Below are positions 1 through 7,413 of a stretch of DNA of 64,000 bases, piece by piece (position 1 is the stretch's first letter; each line of letters begins with the position of its first letter). Under the pieces are notes generated by a model, which worked only from the letters and a program-made list of their open reading frames with translations, did not search any database and was not told the DNA's origin. The DNA lies in assembly GCA_029558715.1 (NCBI GenBank), contig JAKQEA010000113.1, positions 1 to 64,000 on the forward strand, given 5' to 3'. The translations under genes were made by a program, and so were the position numbers. The stretch is from Bacteroidota bacterium. GTDB taxonomy: Bacteria > Bacteroidota > Bacteroidia > Chitinophagales > Chitinophagaceae.

Positions 1-486
1 GTTACACATATTGCAGCGGGTGTACAACGGCCAGAGAGGGTTATTGGAATGCATTTTTTCAACCCTGCTACAATTATGAAACTGGTAGAAGTGGTTAATA
101 CCTGCTACACGAATGACCAAACAACAAGCACCATTGTGGAACTTGCAAAACAAATGAATAAGGTTCCGGTCATTTGCAAAGATTCTCCCGGTTTTATTGT
201 TAACAGGGTAGCAAGACCTTATTATATTGAATCACTAAGGTTGGCTGAAGAAGATGTTAGTGCTTTTACGCAGATCGATCTTCTATTGGAAGCTACCGGT
301 TTTAAAATGGGGCCATTTAAATTGATGGACCTGATAGGCAATGATGTCAATTATGCTGTCAGCTGCTCCGTATACGAACAACTAAATAATCCCGAACGAT
401 TACGACCATCTGTTATTCAGAAAAAGAAAGTGGACAGCGGAGAATTAGGCAGAAAAACAAAAAAAGGATATTATGATTATGAATAA
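1..486 (+). CDS. 3-hydroxyacyl-CoA dehydrogenase, C-terminal part (5' end outside window)
   Basis: The frame is open from base 1, so the gene begins before the window. The visible part reads THIAAGVQRPERVIGMHFFN at its start, the end of the Rossmann domain of FadB/PaaH-type enzymes, followed by the helical dimerisation domain (PGFIVNRVARPYY, then a GPFKLMDLIGNDVNY stretch). The enzyme oxidises L-3-hydroxyacyl-CoA to 3-oxoacyl-CoA with NAD+ in the cytosol, in fatty-acid or phenylacetate breakdown. PaaZ and an enoyl-CoA hydratase occur much later in the window (50.3-53.2 kb), so a PaaH role is possible but not shown. It ends with GKKTKKGYYDYE-like residues, normal for the family. Confidence 0.9.
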   Translation, partial: VTHIAAGVQRPERVIGMHFFNPATIMKLVEVVNTCYTNDQTTSTIVELAKQMNKVPVICKDSPGFIVNRVARPYYIESLRLAEEDVSAFTQIDLLLEATGFKMGPFKLMDLIGNDVNYAVSCSVYEQLNNPERLRPSVIQKKKVDSGELGRKTKKGYYDYE

Positions 487-522
487 AACATCTTACTTCA
501 CAGCCCTTAAACTGATTGCCAG

Positions 523-1518
523 ATGATTTTAGTTACAGGTGGTACTGGTTTTCTGGGCTCCTACATCATAAAACAATTAGTTGAGAGAAACTACCGGGTG
601 AGGGCCATCCGCCGGAATAGTAAATTGCCTTCCTGGATCTCAAAAGAAGTATTGGATAAAGTCGAGTGGGTGGAAGGAGATGTTCTGGACGTAGTGGCAT
701 TACAGGATGCTATGGAAGAAGTTGATACTGTCATTCACTCAGCTGCTATTGTTTCGTTTATTAAAAAAGACCGTGAGCTGATGTACCATACAAATGTGGA
801 AGGCACTGCTAATGTCGTAAACATGGCTTTGGAAAAAAATGTAAGGAGGCTCATTTATATCAGTTCAGTAGCCGCATTAGGAAGAACAGCCAATGGCGGT
901 CATGTGAACGAAGAAAAGAAATGGGAAGATAGTAAAGTAAACACCCATTATGCAAAAAGCAAATTCAAAGCTGAACTGCATGTATGGAGGGGAATAAGCG
1001 AAGGACTGGATGCTGTTATACTTAATCCAAGTACCATCCTTGGCTTTGGAGACTGGCATAGCGGTAGCTGCGCTATTTTCAAACAGGTGTACGACGGATT
1101 CAACTGGTATACACCAGGCATCAATGGTTTTGTGGATGTGGAGGATGTGGCAAAAGCTACGGTGATGTTAATGGAAACGACCATTTCAGAGCAGCGATAC
1201 ATAGTTAATGGTGATACATGGCCTTTTAAAAAGCTGCAGGATACTATTGCTGATAATTTCTCAAAAAAACGACCTGACAAAAAAGCAACTCCTTTTATTT
1301 TGAAACTGGCCTGGCGGGTTGAAAAGATAAAATCAATATTTACCGGGAAGAGACCCTTGCTAACCCGGGAAAGTGCAAGGGTAGCACAAAGCCAGACTTT
1401 TTTTGAAAATGATAAAATACTGAAAACCTTACCGGGTTTTTCCTTTACCCCTGTAGAAGAAACTATCAAAAAAGCCTGTAAAAAATACCTTGGCACTATT
1501 AATGCCGTGCAACCCTGA
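523..1518 (+). CDS. NAD(P)-dependent epimerase/dehydratase (extended SDR)
   Basis: This 331-residue protein has the nucleotide-binding loop TGGTGFLG at residues 5-12 and the active-site pair in YAKSK (Tyr143, Lys147), with an upstream SSVAALG serine strand near 114-120. These mark the extended short-chain dehydrogenase family, which acts on nucleotide sugars, dihydroflavonols or sterol-like alcohols; the substrate cannot be told from sequence. It follows the acyl-CoA dehydrogenase by 36 bases on the same strand and may share its transcript. The ATG start gives the glycine loop its usual position close to the N terminus. Confidence 0.85.
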   Translation: MILVTGGTGFLGSYIIKQLVERNYRVRAIRRNSKLPSWISKEVLDKVEWVEGDVLDVVALQDAMEEVDTVIHSAAIVSFIKKDRELMYHTNVEGTANVVNMALEKNVRRLIYISSVAALGRTANGGHVNEEKKWEDSKVNTHYAKSKFKAELHVWRGISEGLDAVILNPSTILGFGDWHSGSCAIFKQVYDGFNWYTPGINGFVDVEDVAKATVMLMETTISEQRYIVNGDTWPFKKLQDTIADNFSKKRPDKKATPFILKLAWRVEKIKSIFTGKRPLLTRESARVAQSQTFFENDKILKTLPGFSFTPVEETIKKACKKYLGTINAVQP

Positions 1519-1556
1519 CCGGCAGCTGATTATCTTTAACCCGCAATCTTGATTCT

Positions 1557-2678
1557 ATGCAAAAAATTCATGCTCTTTTTCTCAGCCTTCTATGCAGTTT
1601 CTCTTTTGTAATGCAAGCACAGTTTACTGTTACGGGTGTAGTACTTGATTCTTCCAGCCGAGAGCCATTATCAAAAGCATCTGTCTTTTGCCAGAATACT
1701 ACATTGGGAACCGTAACAAATAAAGATGGTGAGTTCTCCCTGGTATTAAAATCAGGAGGATATGATCTTGTTTTCAGTTATACCGGCTACCAGACACAGA
1801 CAATCCGTGTTGGGGAAAATAACAAACTTGAAATATTTTTATTGAAAGAAGACAAAAGTCTTGGTGAAGTGGTTTTAAAAAGCAGCTTTGAGGTAGCAAA
1901 TGGCTGGGAGAAGTATGGTGATTTTTTTATCAAAAACTTTATTGGCTCCACTCCAAATGCGGCCAACTGTGCATTAACCAATCCTGAAGCGCTGAAGTTT
2001 TTCTTCTATAAAAAGACAAACCGGCTAAAAGTAATGGCTACTGATGCCCTCCTGATCAGCAATAATGCATTAGGCTATCATCTTCGCTACCAGCTTGACT
2101 CGTTTGTTTATTTCTATAATACTGATATTAATTTATATCGTGGATATTGTCTTTTTACTGAAATGGAAGGTTCTGATAGTCTAAAAAAAATATGGAATAA
2201 AGCAAGAGTAAATGCCTATGAAGGCTCCAGGCTTCACTTTATGCATAGCTATTATGACAGCACTCTGCTGGAAGAGGGGTGGATCGTTGATCTGCTCGAT
2301 GAAAACAATGATAAAAAGTTTATTAAAGTGAAAAATGTGTATGATACGGCCTATTACAATATTGTACCTAATACTGCCGACAGTATTGGAGCAGATAGTA
2401 TAGTACACACTATAACCACCGGGCCTGCTGACATAGAGATATTTTATCCAAGAAAGATTAGTATCACCTACACCAAAAAGAGTCCTGAAAAACAATACCT
2501 GGCTAAAATGAAGCTACCGAAAAGCGTACCCTACCAGATATCTTACATAGATATAAAAAACTGGATAACGATTACTGAAAACGGTTATTATTATGAGCAG
2601 AAAGACTGGATCAACCAGGGCTACTGGAGCTGGAAAAACCTTGCTGATTTGTTGCCCTATGATTATGTGCCTGATTAG
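1557..2678 (+). CDS. secreted protein with CarboxypepD_reg-like domain
   Basis: A signal peptide (about residues 1-22, ending in MQAQ) is followed by a 90-residue beta-sandwich of the carboxypeptidase-regulatory-like type, with GVVLDSSSREPLSKASVF and a DGEFSL strand. This is the module that starts many Bacteroidota TonB receptors and DUF5686 proteins. Here only about 270 further residues follow and there is no recognisable barrel or plug, so it is neither a TonB receptor nor a full DUF5686 protein. It is probably periplasmic or outer-membrane attached. A TATCTTTA box lies 19 bases before the start, one mismatch from the Bacteroidota -7 element. Function unknown. Confidence 0.75.
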   Translation: MQKIHALFLSLLCSFSFVMQAQFTVTGVVLDSSSREPLSKASVFCQNTTLGTVTNKDGEFSLVLKSGGYDLVFSYTGYQTQTIRVGENNKLEIFLLKEDKSLGEVVLKSSFEVANGWEKYGDFFIKNFIGSTPNAANCALTNPEALKFFFYKKTNRLKVMATDALLISNNALGYHLRYQLDSFVYFYNTDINLYRGYCLFTEMEGSDSLKKIWNKARVNAYEGSRLHFMHSYYDSTLLEEGWIVDLLDENNDKKFIKVKNVYDTAYYNIVPNTADSIGADSIVHTITTGPADIEIFYPRKISITYTKKSPEKQYLAKMKLPKSVPYQISYIDIKNWITITENGYYYEQKDWINQGYWSWKNLADLLPYDYVPD

Positions 2679-2732
2679 ATAATTTGTTAATTAGTTTAGA
2701 AATTAGCTCATCCATCCTGATCAACCAATCAA

Positions 2733-3686
2733 CTATTTCCCTTTTCCTTCCATTACCTTTTCCCATAATTGGGGTATCCTTTTTATCCATACCAGTTCTT
2801 TCATTTTTTCCCTGGCATCTTCCACAGGTGAGCCAAAATATACTTTCCCGCCCTCAATTGAATCCTTCACACCACTTTGTGCATATACAATAGCCCCTTT
2901 ACCAATAGTCAATGTTTTGCTTACTCCCACCTGTCCCCAAAGAATAACATTATCTTCTATTGTTGTAGCTCCTGCTATACCCACTTGCCCTGCAAAAAGG
3001 CAATTTTTCCCTACCACCGTATCATGACCTATATGTACCAGGTTATCCATCTTGGTACCGGCACCAATTATTGTATCATGGCTTACTCCCCGGTCAATAG
3101 TACAATTTGCACCGATTTCCACACCGCTTTCAATAAGTACCCGGCCGCAACTGGTCATTTTTTTATAATGGATATCCCGGTTTGTCTTTTTGTTATAATA
3201 AAAAGCATCGCTACCAATCACGGTTCCGGACTGTATTATAACGTCATTCCCGACTATGCAATGGTCAAGAATAGTAACATTAGGATAAATAATGCAATTA
3301 TTTCCAATAGTAACATGGTTACCGATGTAAGCGCCGGGCATAATGATTGTTCCTTTCCCTATGGAGGCAGATTCACTCATCATTTTCATTGATGGGGCAA
3401 AGGGTCTATAAAACCCTACGATCTTCAGGTACGCTTCAAAAGGATCTTCCACTATTAATAATGCTTTCCCTTCAGGAAAATAAGTTTTAGTATTAATAAT
3501 AATGAAACTGGCGGCCGAATTAATGCAGGTAGAGTAATATTTTGGGTGATCTACAAAAACCAGGTCACCCGCTTCTACTTTATGTATCTCATTTATGCCT
3601 GTAGCAAATCCTTCTATATTACCCACTAGTTCGGCTCCTATTAATTGAGCTATCGTAGTTACCGGAACGGGATCATCAAATCGCAT
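2733..3686 (-). CDS. lpxD: LpxD-like UDP-3-O-acyl-glucosamine N-acyltransferase
   Basis: The 317 residues show an N-terminal uridine-binding-type domain (about 1-100), then many hexapeptide repeats (I-G-x-x-x pattern, about 105-290) that fold as a left-handed beta helix. The GSDAFYY motif (158-164) parallels GSDGFGY of LpxD, and His221 in LVHIGHDTVVG matches the catalytic histidine. LpxD transfers a 3-hydroxyacyl chain to UDP-3-O-acyl-glucosamine in lipid A synthesis. It is slightly shorter than typical LpxD (about 340), and Bacteroidota often carry an LpxD paralogue, so this could be the second copy with another sugar substrate. A TACCTTTA box (rc of 3701-3708) lies 14 bases before the ATG. 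It is convergent with the preceding gene. Confidence 0.75.
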   Translation of the reverse strand: MRFDDPVPVTTIAQLIGAELVGNIEGFATGINEIHKVEAGDLVFVDHPKYYSTCINSAASFIIINTKTYFPEGKALLIVEDPFEAYLKIVGFYRPFAPSMKMMSESASIGKGTIIMPGAYIGNHVTIGNNCIIYPNVTILDHCIVGNDVIIQSGTVIGSDAFYYNKKTNRDIHYKKMTSCGRVLIESGVEIGANCTIDRGVSHDTIIGAGTKMDNLVHIGHDTVVGKNCLFAGQVGIAGATTIEDNVILWGQVGVSKTLTIGKGAIVYAQSGVKDSIEGGKVYFGSPVEDAREKMKELVWIKRIPQLWEKVMEGKGK

Positions 3687-3999
3687 AGAATAAATTTTGG
3701 TAAAGGTAATAAGCTATTTATTGGCTTTAAGACGTAAAAGAGGCTATTCGGAAGCTTCTCAGCCAAAATATTTTTTGATCTGAAAACATGCCCGGTTATG
3801 CATCAGGAACAAATGAACTCAAAAAAATTATTCCCTGATTGTTACTCTTAATTCATCATCACAATTATTGAGTGAGCCCTGAAACCCTTTATTCATCAAC
3901 GTTTCAGCATATAGTAACTATTGTAGTCATCACCAGTATTTCTTTTTCTACTACTGCAATCATAAAAGTTATACAAACCGAATACAAAAAACCAATCGC

Positions 4000-4008
4000 T
4001 TATCCACA
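4000..4008 (+). other. single DnaA-box-like 9-mer
   Basis: TTATCCACA matches the consensus DnaA box exactly, in AT-rich surroundings. Only one copy was seen nearby, so it may be chance or a DnaA-regulated promoter element rather than an origin. Confidence 0.3.
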
Positions 4009-4049
4009 GCAATATTTAAAATGTTAATAAAATATTTTGGAAATATTTT

Positions 4050-4078
4050 TTGGTTAAAGAAAATTATTTTTAATATTG
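4050..4078 (+). promoter_or_regulatory. candidate promoter of a small RNA
   Basis: TTG at 4050-4052, an 18-base spacer, and TAATATTG at 4071-4078 resemble the Bacteroidota vegetative promoter (TTG, about 19 bases, TAnnTTTG) with one mismatch. Transcription would start near 4083-4086, exactly at the 5' hairpin described next. Confidence 0.45.
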
Positions 4079-4082
4079 TGTT

Positions 4083-4156
4083 GGGAAATTCATTTCCCAG
4101 TACTTACTAACCCATCCATATATTATCCCTCCGCTTACTACGGAGGGGTTTTTTTT
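4083..4156 (+). ncRNA. candidate small RNA or untranslated leader ending in an intrinsic terminator
   Basis: The segment begins with a perfect hairpin (GGGAAAT at 4083-4089 with ATTTCCC at 4092-4098), has an unstructured linker of about 28 bases, and ends in a GC-rich terminator. No plus-strand gene lies upstream that would need this terminator, because the neighbouring lpxD-like gene runs the other way. Promoter, hairpin and terminator together suggest a free RNA of about 74 bases. It could instead be an attenuated leader for yicC, whose ATG is 154 bases further on. No known RNA family was recognised. Confidence 0.45.
4127..4156 (+). terminator. strong intrinsic terminator
   Basis: CCCTCCG (4127-4133) pairs with CGGAGGG (4141-4147) around a 7-base loop and is followed by eight T residues (4149-4156). 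Confidence 0.85.
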
Positions 4157-4309
4157 GCTTCTGCATCAATCCTAAACAGACAATAAAACAAAAGCTGCTG
4201 GCAGAATTAACTACTCTTCCTATAATAATCCCTTTACACCATATGAAATAACCAACTGCAGTATAATCAATAATTAAAATACCTTTACACGAAACACAAA
4301 TCCTGTTCC

Positions 4310-5185
4310 ATGCTTAAATCAATGACCGGTTTCGGAAGGGCCGAGAAAAATGTAGGCGATAAAACTTTCCTGGTAGACATCAAATCCCTAAATGGAAAAC
4401 AATTTGAACTTCAACTAAAGCTGCCCGGCTTTTTGAAACCATTTGAATTTGATATCCGCCGGCTGCTTTCGGAAAAATTGGGCAGGGGAAGTGTTGATTG
4501 TATGATAAGCCTGAAAGATACTGGTAGTTCCAAGCCGGTTTCCATTAATACAGACCTGGCAAAGGCTTACTATAAACCACTGGCTGAATTATCAGCTGCA
4601 CTTGGACTGGATCCGTCCCATATTCTGAGCACTCTTGTAAAATTACCTGAAGTCATCACTCCCAGCAGCGACACACTCACGGATAAAGAATGGGAAGAGT
4701 TTCAGCGGGTTTTGGAACTGGCTATTGAAAATCTCAATTCCCACCGGTTGGATGAAGGAAAATCCCTGGAAGAAGATTTGCTGGTACGTATTAATAATAT
4801 ACTGAAGCAGCAGGAAGAAGTAATAAAACTAGAACCCCTGCGTCAGCAGAAAATCCGGGAAGGTATTACCCGGTTACTGGAAGAAAATGTAGGTAAAGAA
4901 AACTATGATGGTAACCGGCTGGAGCAGGAACTTATTTATTACATAGAAAAAATTGACATCAGCGAAGAACAGGTTCGTTTAAAAAATCACTGCGATTATT
5001 TCAAATCATTACTGGCAGAAAATGACGAGTCAAAAGGAAAGAAACTATCATTTATTCTCCAGGAAATAGGAAGGGAGATAAATACGACCGGCTCAAAAGC
5101 CTATGATTCTACCATCCAGAAATGCGTGGTACTAATGAAAGATGAACTGGAAAAAGCCAAGGAGCAGGTTTTGAATGTATTGTAA
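4310..5185 (+). CDS. yicC: YicC family endoribonuclease
   Basis: The protein opens with MLKSMTGFGRAE, the invariant N terminus of YicC proteins, and carries the C-terminal DUF1732 signature GREINTTGSKAYD. At 291 residues it has family length. YicC proteins are cytosolic homo-oligomeric endoribonucleases implicated in RNA decay. A TACCTTTA box (4280-4287) lies 22 bases before the ATG. gldH starts 30 bases downstream but appears to have its own promoter overlapping the yicC stop codon. Confidence 0.92.
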   Translation: MLKSMTGFGRAEKNVGDKTFLVDIKSLNGKQFELQLKLPGFLKPFEFDIRRLLSEKLGRGSVDCMISLKDTGSSKPVSINTDLAKAYYKPLAELSAALGLDPSHILSTLVKLPEVITPSSDTLTDKEWEEFQRVLELAIENLNSHRLDEGKSLEEDLLVRINNILKQQEEVIKLEPLRQQKIREGITRLLEENVGKENYDGNRLEQELIYYIEKIDISEEQVRLKNHCDYFKSLLAENDESKGKKLSFILQEIGREINTTGSKAYDSTIQKCVVLMKDELEKAKEQVLNVL

Positions 5186-5211
5186 AAAACCGTCTCTCTA
5201 GTATATTTTTG
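5180..5211 (+). promoter_or_regulatory. gldH promoter, probably leaderless
   Basis: TTG (5180-5182), a 21-base spacer and TATTTTTG (5204-5211) match the Bacteroidota promoter pattern. The ATG of gldH follows after only four bases, so transcription should begin at or beside the start codon. The TTG overlaps the yicC stop codon. Confidence 0.55.
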
Positions 5212-5215
5212 CAGC

Positions 5216-5704
5216 ATGAGAAGGAATCAAAATATTATATGCTGGCTGACAGCCTGCAGTTTGTGGTTTATAACATTCTCCTGTACCACTATCGATCTGT
5301 ATGAAAAATCAGTTACCATACCTGGTCATAGCTGGAAAAGTGATTACAAACCTTCCTTCACATTTACTATAAAAGACACTTCCTCCCCGTATCTTTTATA
5401 TTTCGTTTTACGGCATAATGACAAATACAGTTTTAATAATCTATATATTAATCTTTACGCCAAACAACCAGGGCAGGATTCGGCCCTATCGGTACGCTAT
5501 GATTTACCGCTGGCAACAAATGAAAAGGGTTGGCTGGCAAGTGGAATGGATGATATTTATGAACACAGGATACTTCTGACACCAAGGGGGCAGGAGTTTT
5601 ATTTTAAGAAACCCGGAGATTATACTTTTACCATCGAACAAATAATGCGGGAAGACCCGTTGAAAAACGTACTAAACGCAGGGCTGCGTATTGAAAAGAA
5701 ATAA
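5216..5704 (+). CDS. gldH: gliding motility lipoprotein GldH
   Basis: This 162-residue protein has a hydrophobic signal with a lipobox (FITFSC, Cys23). The body has the GldH pattern, including YEKSVTIPGHSW, a beta-rich middle and the GDYTFTIEQIMREDPL segment near the end. GldH is a lipoprotein required for gliding and for the T9SS machinery in flavobacteria. Here it is followed after 15 bases by a sensor kinase gene. Its presence does not prove that this organism glides. Confidence 0.88.
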   Translation: MRRNQNIICWLTACSLWFITFSCTTIDLYEKSVTIPGHSWKSDYKPSFTFTIKDTSSPYLLYFVLRHNDKYSFNNLYINLYAKQPGQDSALSVRYDLPLATNEKGWLASGMDDIYEHRILLTPRGQEFYFKKPGDYTFTIEQIMREDPLKNVLNAGLRIEKK

Positions 5705-5719
5705 TAAACCCTTTGCAGT

Positions 5720-6709
5720 ATGCAGGATGAAAACCGGAAAAGATTACGCCGCACTACTTTCATATACTGGACATTACTCTTTTATATCATTGCAGCATTA
5801 GTATGGTGGTTTATCGTTCTTGAAAAGCAAAATCAGCAAATTGCAAAACAGCGGTATATTAATCTTTCTTCACAAACGGACTCGTTAACAACAATACGCC
5901 TGGCTGAAAAAATGGAAGCCATTAATAATGAGACTACCCGGAATACAGGTAAATATATAGCAGAAGGAATAACCTTCCTTATTCTTATCCTGATTGGCGC
6001 TTCCTTTGTGTACCGGTCTGTTAAAAGACAATTCAAGCTTCAGCAACAGCAGCAAAATTTCATGATGGCAGTAACCCATGAACTCAAAACACCTATTGCT
6101 GTTGCCCGGTTAAACCTGGAAACTCTGCAGAAATATAATCTTGATCCTGAAAAACAAAAGAAGCTCATTCGCACCACACTTGATGAAACAACCCGGCTTA
6201 ATTTTCTGACTAATAACATTCTTGTTTCATCGCAACTGGAAGCAGAAAGGTACAAATCAGACAAAGAAGAACTGGACCTCTCTGCCTTATTAAAAGATTG
6301 TGTGCAGGATTTCAAAAAACGATATCCTGACAGATTATTTAACCAGGAAATTGAGGATGATGCGGATGTTAAAGGAGATCCGTTGTTATTGCAAATACTA
6401 ATCAACAACCTGCTGGAAAATGCCTTAAAATATTCGCCGAAAGAAGGAATCATAACAGCGGTTTTGAAAAAAAATAGTTCGAATCTTCAATTACATATAA
6501 TAGATGAGGGTCCGGGTATTCCTGATGAAGAAAAGAAAAAGATCTTTTCTAAGTTTTACCGGATAGGTAATGAATCTACCCGAAAAGCACAGGGAACCGG
6601 GTTAGGCCTTTACCTTTGCCAAAAAATTGCCAAGGGGCATAATGCCGACATTTCGGTGACAAACAATGCACCCTCAGGCAGTAATTTTGCTGTTATTTTT
6701 AAAGTATGA
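5720..6709 (+). CDS. sensor histidine kinase
   Basis: The 329 residues comprise two membrane helices (about 14-34 and 81-98) bounding a short periplasmic segment, a HisKA domain with HELKTP (His120) and an ATPase domain with the N box (LLENALKYSP), G1 (DEGPGIP) and G2 (GTGLGLYL). No separate HAMP domain is evident. It autophosphorylates and passes phosphate to the response regulator encoded next, with which it overlaps by four bases (ATGA), a sign of translational coupling. The signal sensed is unknown. Confidence 0.93.
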   Translation: MQDENRKRLRRTTFIYWTLLFYIIAALVWWFIVLEKQNQQIAKQRYINLSSQTDSLTTIRLAEKMEAINNETTRNTGKYIAEGITFLILILIGASFVYRSVKRQFKLQQQQQNFMMAVTHELKTPIAVARLNLETLQKYNLDPEKQKKLIRTTLDETTRLNFLTNNILVSSQLEAERYKSDKEELDLSALLKDCVQDFKKRYPDRLFNQEIEDDADVKGDPLLLQILINNLLENALKYSPKEGIITAVLKKNSSNLQLHIIDEGPGIPDEEKKKIFSKFYRIGNESTRKAQGTGLGLYLCQKIAKGHNADISVTNNAPSGSNFAVIFKV

Positions 6710-7413
6710 GCGGAGATAAAAGGCCATCTATATTACTGGTGGAGGATGAAGAAAACTTTCATGAAGCACTTAAGTTAAACCTGGAACTGGAAGGTTACGA
6801 GGTAACTTCTGCATTTGACGGAGCCGCTGCATTAAAAGCTGTTGAAAATGAATATTTCGACCTGATTATCCTGGATGTCATGCTGCCTGAAATGGATGGT
6901 ATAAGTGTTACAGAAACAGTCCGCATCAGCAATAACGAAGTGCCCATTCTTATTCTCAGTGCCAAAAACAGCAGCGCTGATCGTGTGCTCGGTCTTAAAA
7001 AAGGTGCTGATGATTACCTTACCAAACCATTCAACCTCGAAGAGCTCTTATTAAGAGTACATAAACTCATTAATAAAAATAAAAAACTACAGGACAAATC
7101 AAGTATTGGCGACATTTATACTTTTGGCAATAATACTATTGACTTTAAAGCTCAGGAAGCCAGTAGTTTCAATAACGCAAAAATTCAGCTTAGTAAAAAG
7201 GAAACCATGCTCCTGAAACTGCTCATTGAAAATAAAAATGAAGTAGTTCCAAGGGAGAAGATACTACAAGCCGTCTGGGGCTACAATGTCTACCCCACTA
7301 CCAGAACAATAGATAACTTTATCCTCAACTTCCGCAAATACTTTGAAGAGGATAGCCGTAATCCCAAATATTTCCACTCAGTAAGAGGTGTTGGATACAA
7401 ATATTCAGAATAA
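6706..7413 (+). CDS. OmpR-family response regulator
   Basis: An N-terminal receiver domain has the acidic pocket VEDEE, phosphoacceptor Asp57 (LIILDVMLP) and the TKPF lysine. It is followed by a C-terminal winged-helix domain with KKETMLLKLL and VRGVGYKYSE. It is the cognate partner of the kinase encoded just before it, and 235 residues is the usual length. Its last nine bases overlap the convergent batD gene. Confidence 0.95.
   Translation: MSGDKRPSILLVEDEENFHEALKLNLELEGYEVTSAFDGAAALKAVENEYFDLIILDVMLPEMDGISVTETVRISNNEVPILILSAKNSSADRVLGLKKGADDYLTKPFNLEELLLRVHKLINKNKKLQDKSSIGDIYTFGNNTIDFKAQEASSFNNAKIQLSKKETMLLKLLIENKNEVVPREKILQAVWGYNVYPTTRTIDNFILNFRKYFEEDSRNPKYFHSVRGVGYKYSE

Larger units (their letters stand above)
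3687..4309. other. 620-base intergenic region
   Basis: No long reading frame is convincing here. The region is AT-rich and holds a perfect DnaA-box 9-mer, a promoter-like pair, a 5' hairpin and a strong intrinsic terminator (all listed separately). From 4157 to 4309 it leads into yicC; a TACCTTTA box at 4280-4287 is a candidate -7 element for that gene, with another CCTTTACAC copy about 50 bases earlier. Confidence 0.7.

Noticed and set aside
948-1496. Long antisense reading frame opposite the epimerase gene
   Set aside because: It is a shadow of the plus-strand gene, which has clear SDR motifs; the antisense protein shows no family features.
3960-4030. Possible replication origin at the DnaA box TTATCCACA
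   Set aside because: Only one box was found and no dnaA or dnaN gene is near; rpmH is 17 kb away. A single 9-mer can occur by chance.
4021-4110. 29-codon reading frame in the intergenic region
   Set aside because: It covers the promoter-like sequence and 5' hairpin, has no ribosome site, and its composition is just AT-rich translation; the small-RNA reading is simpler.
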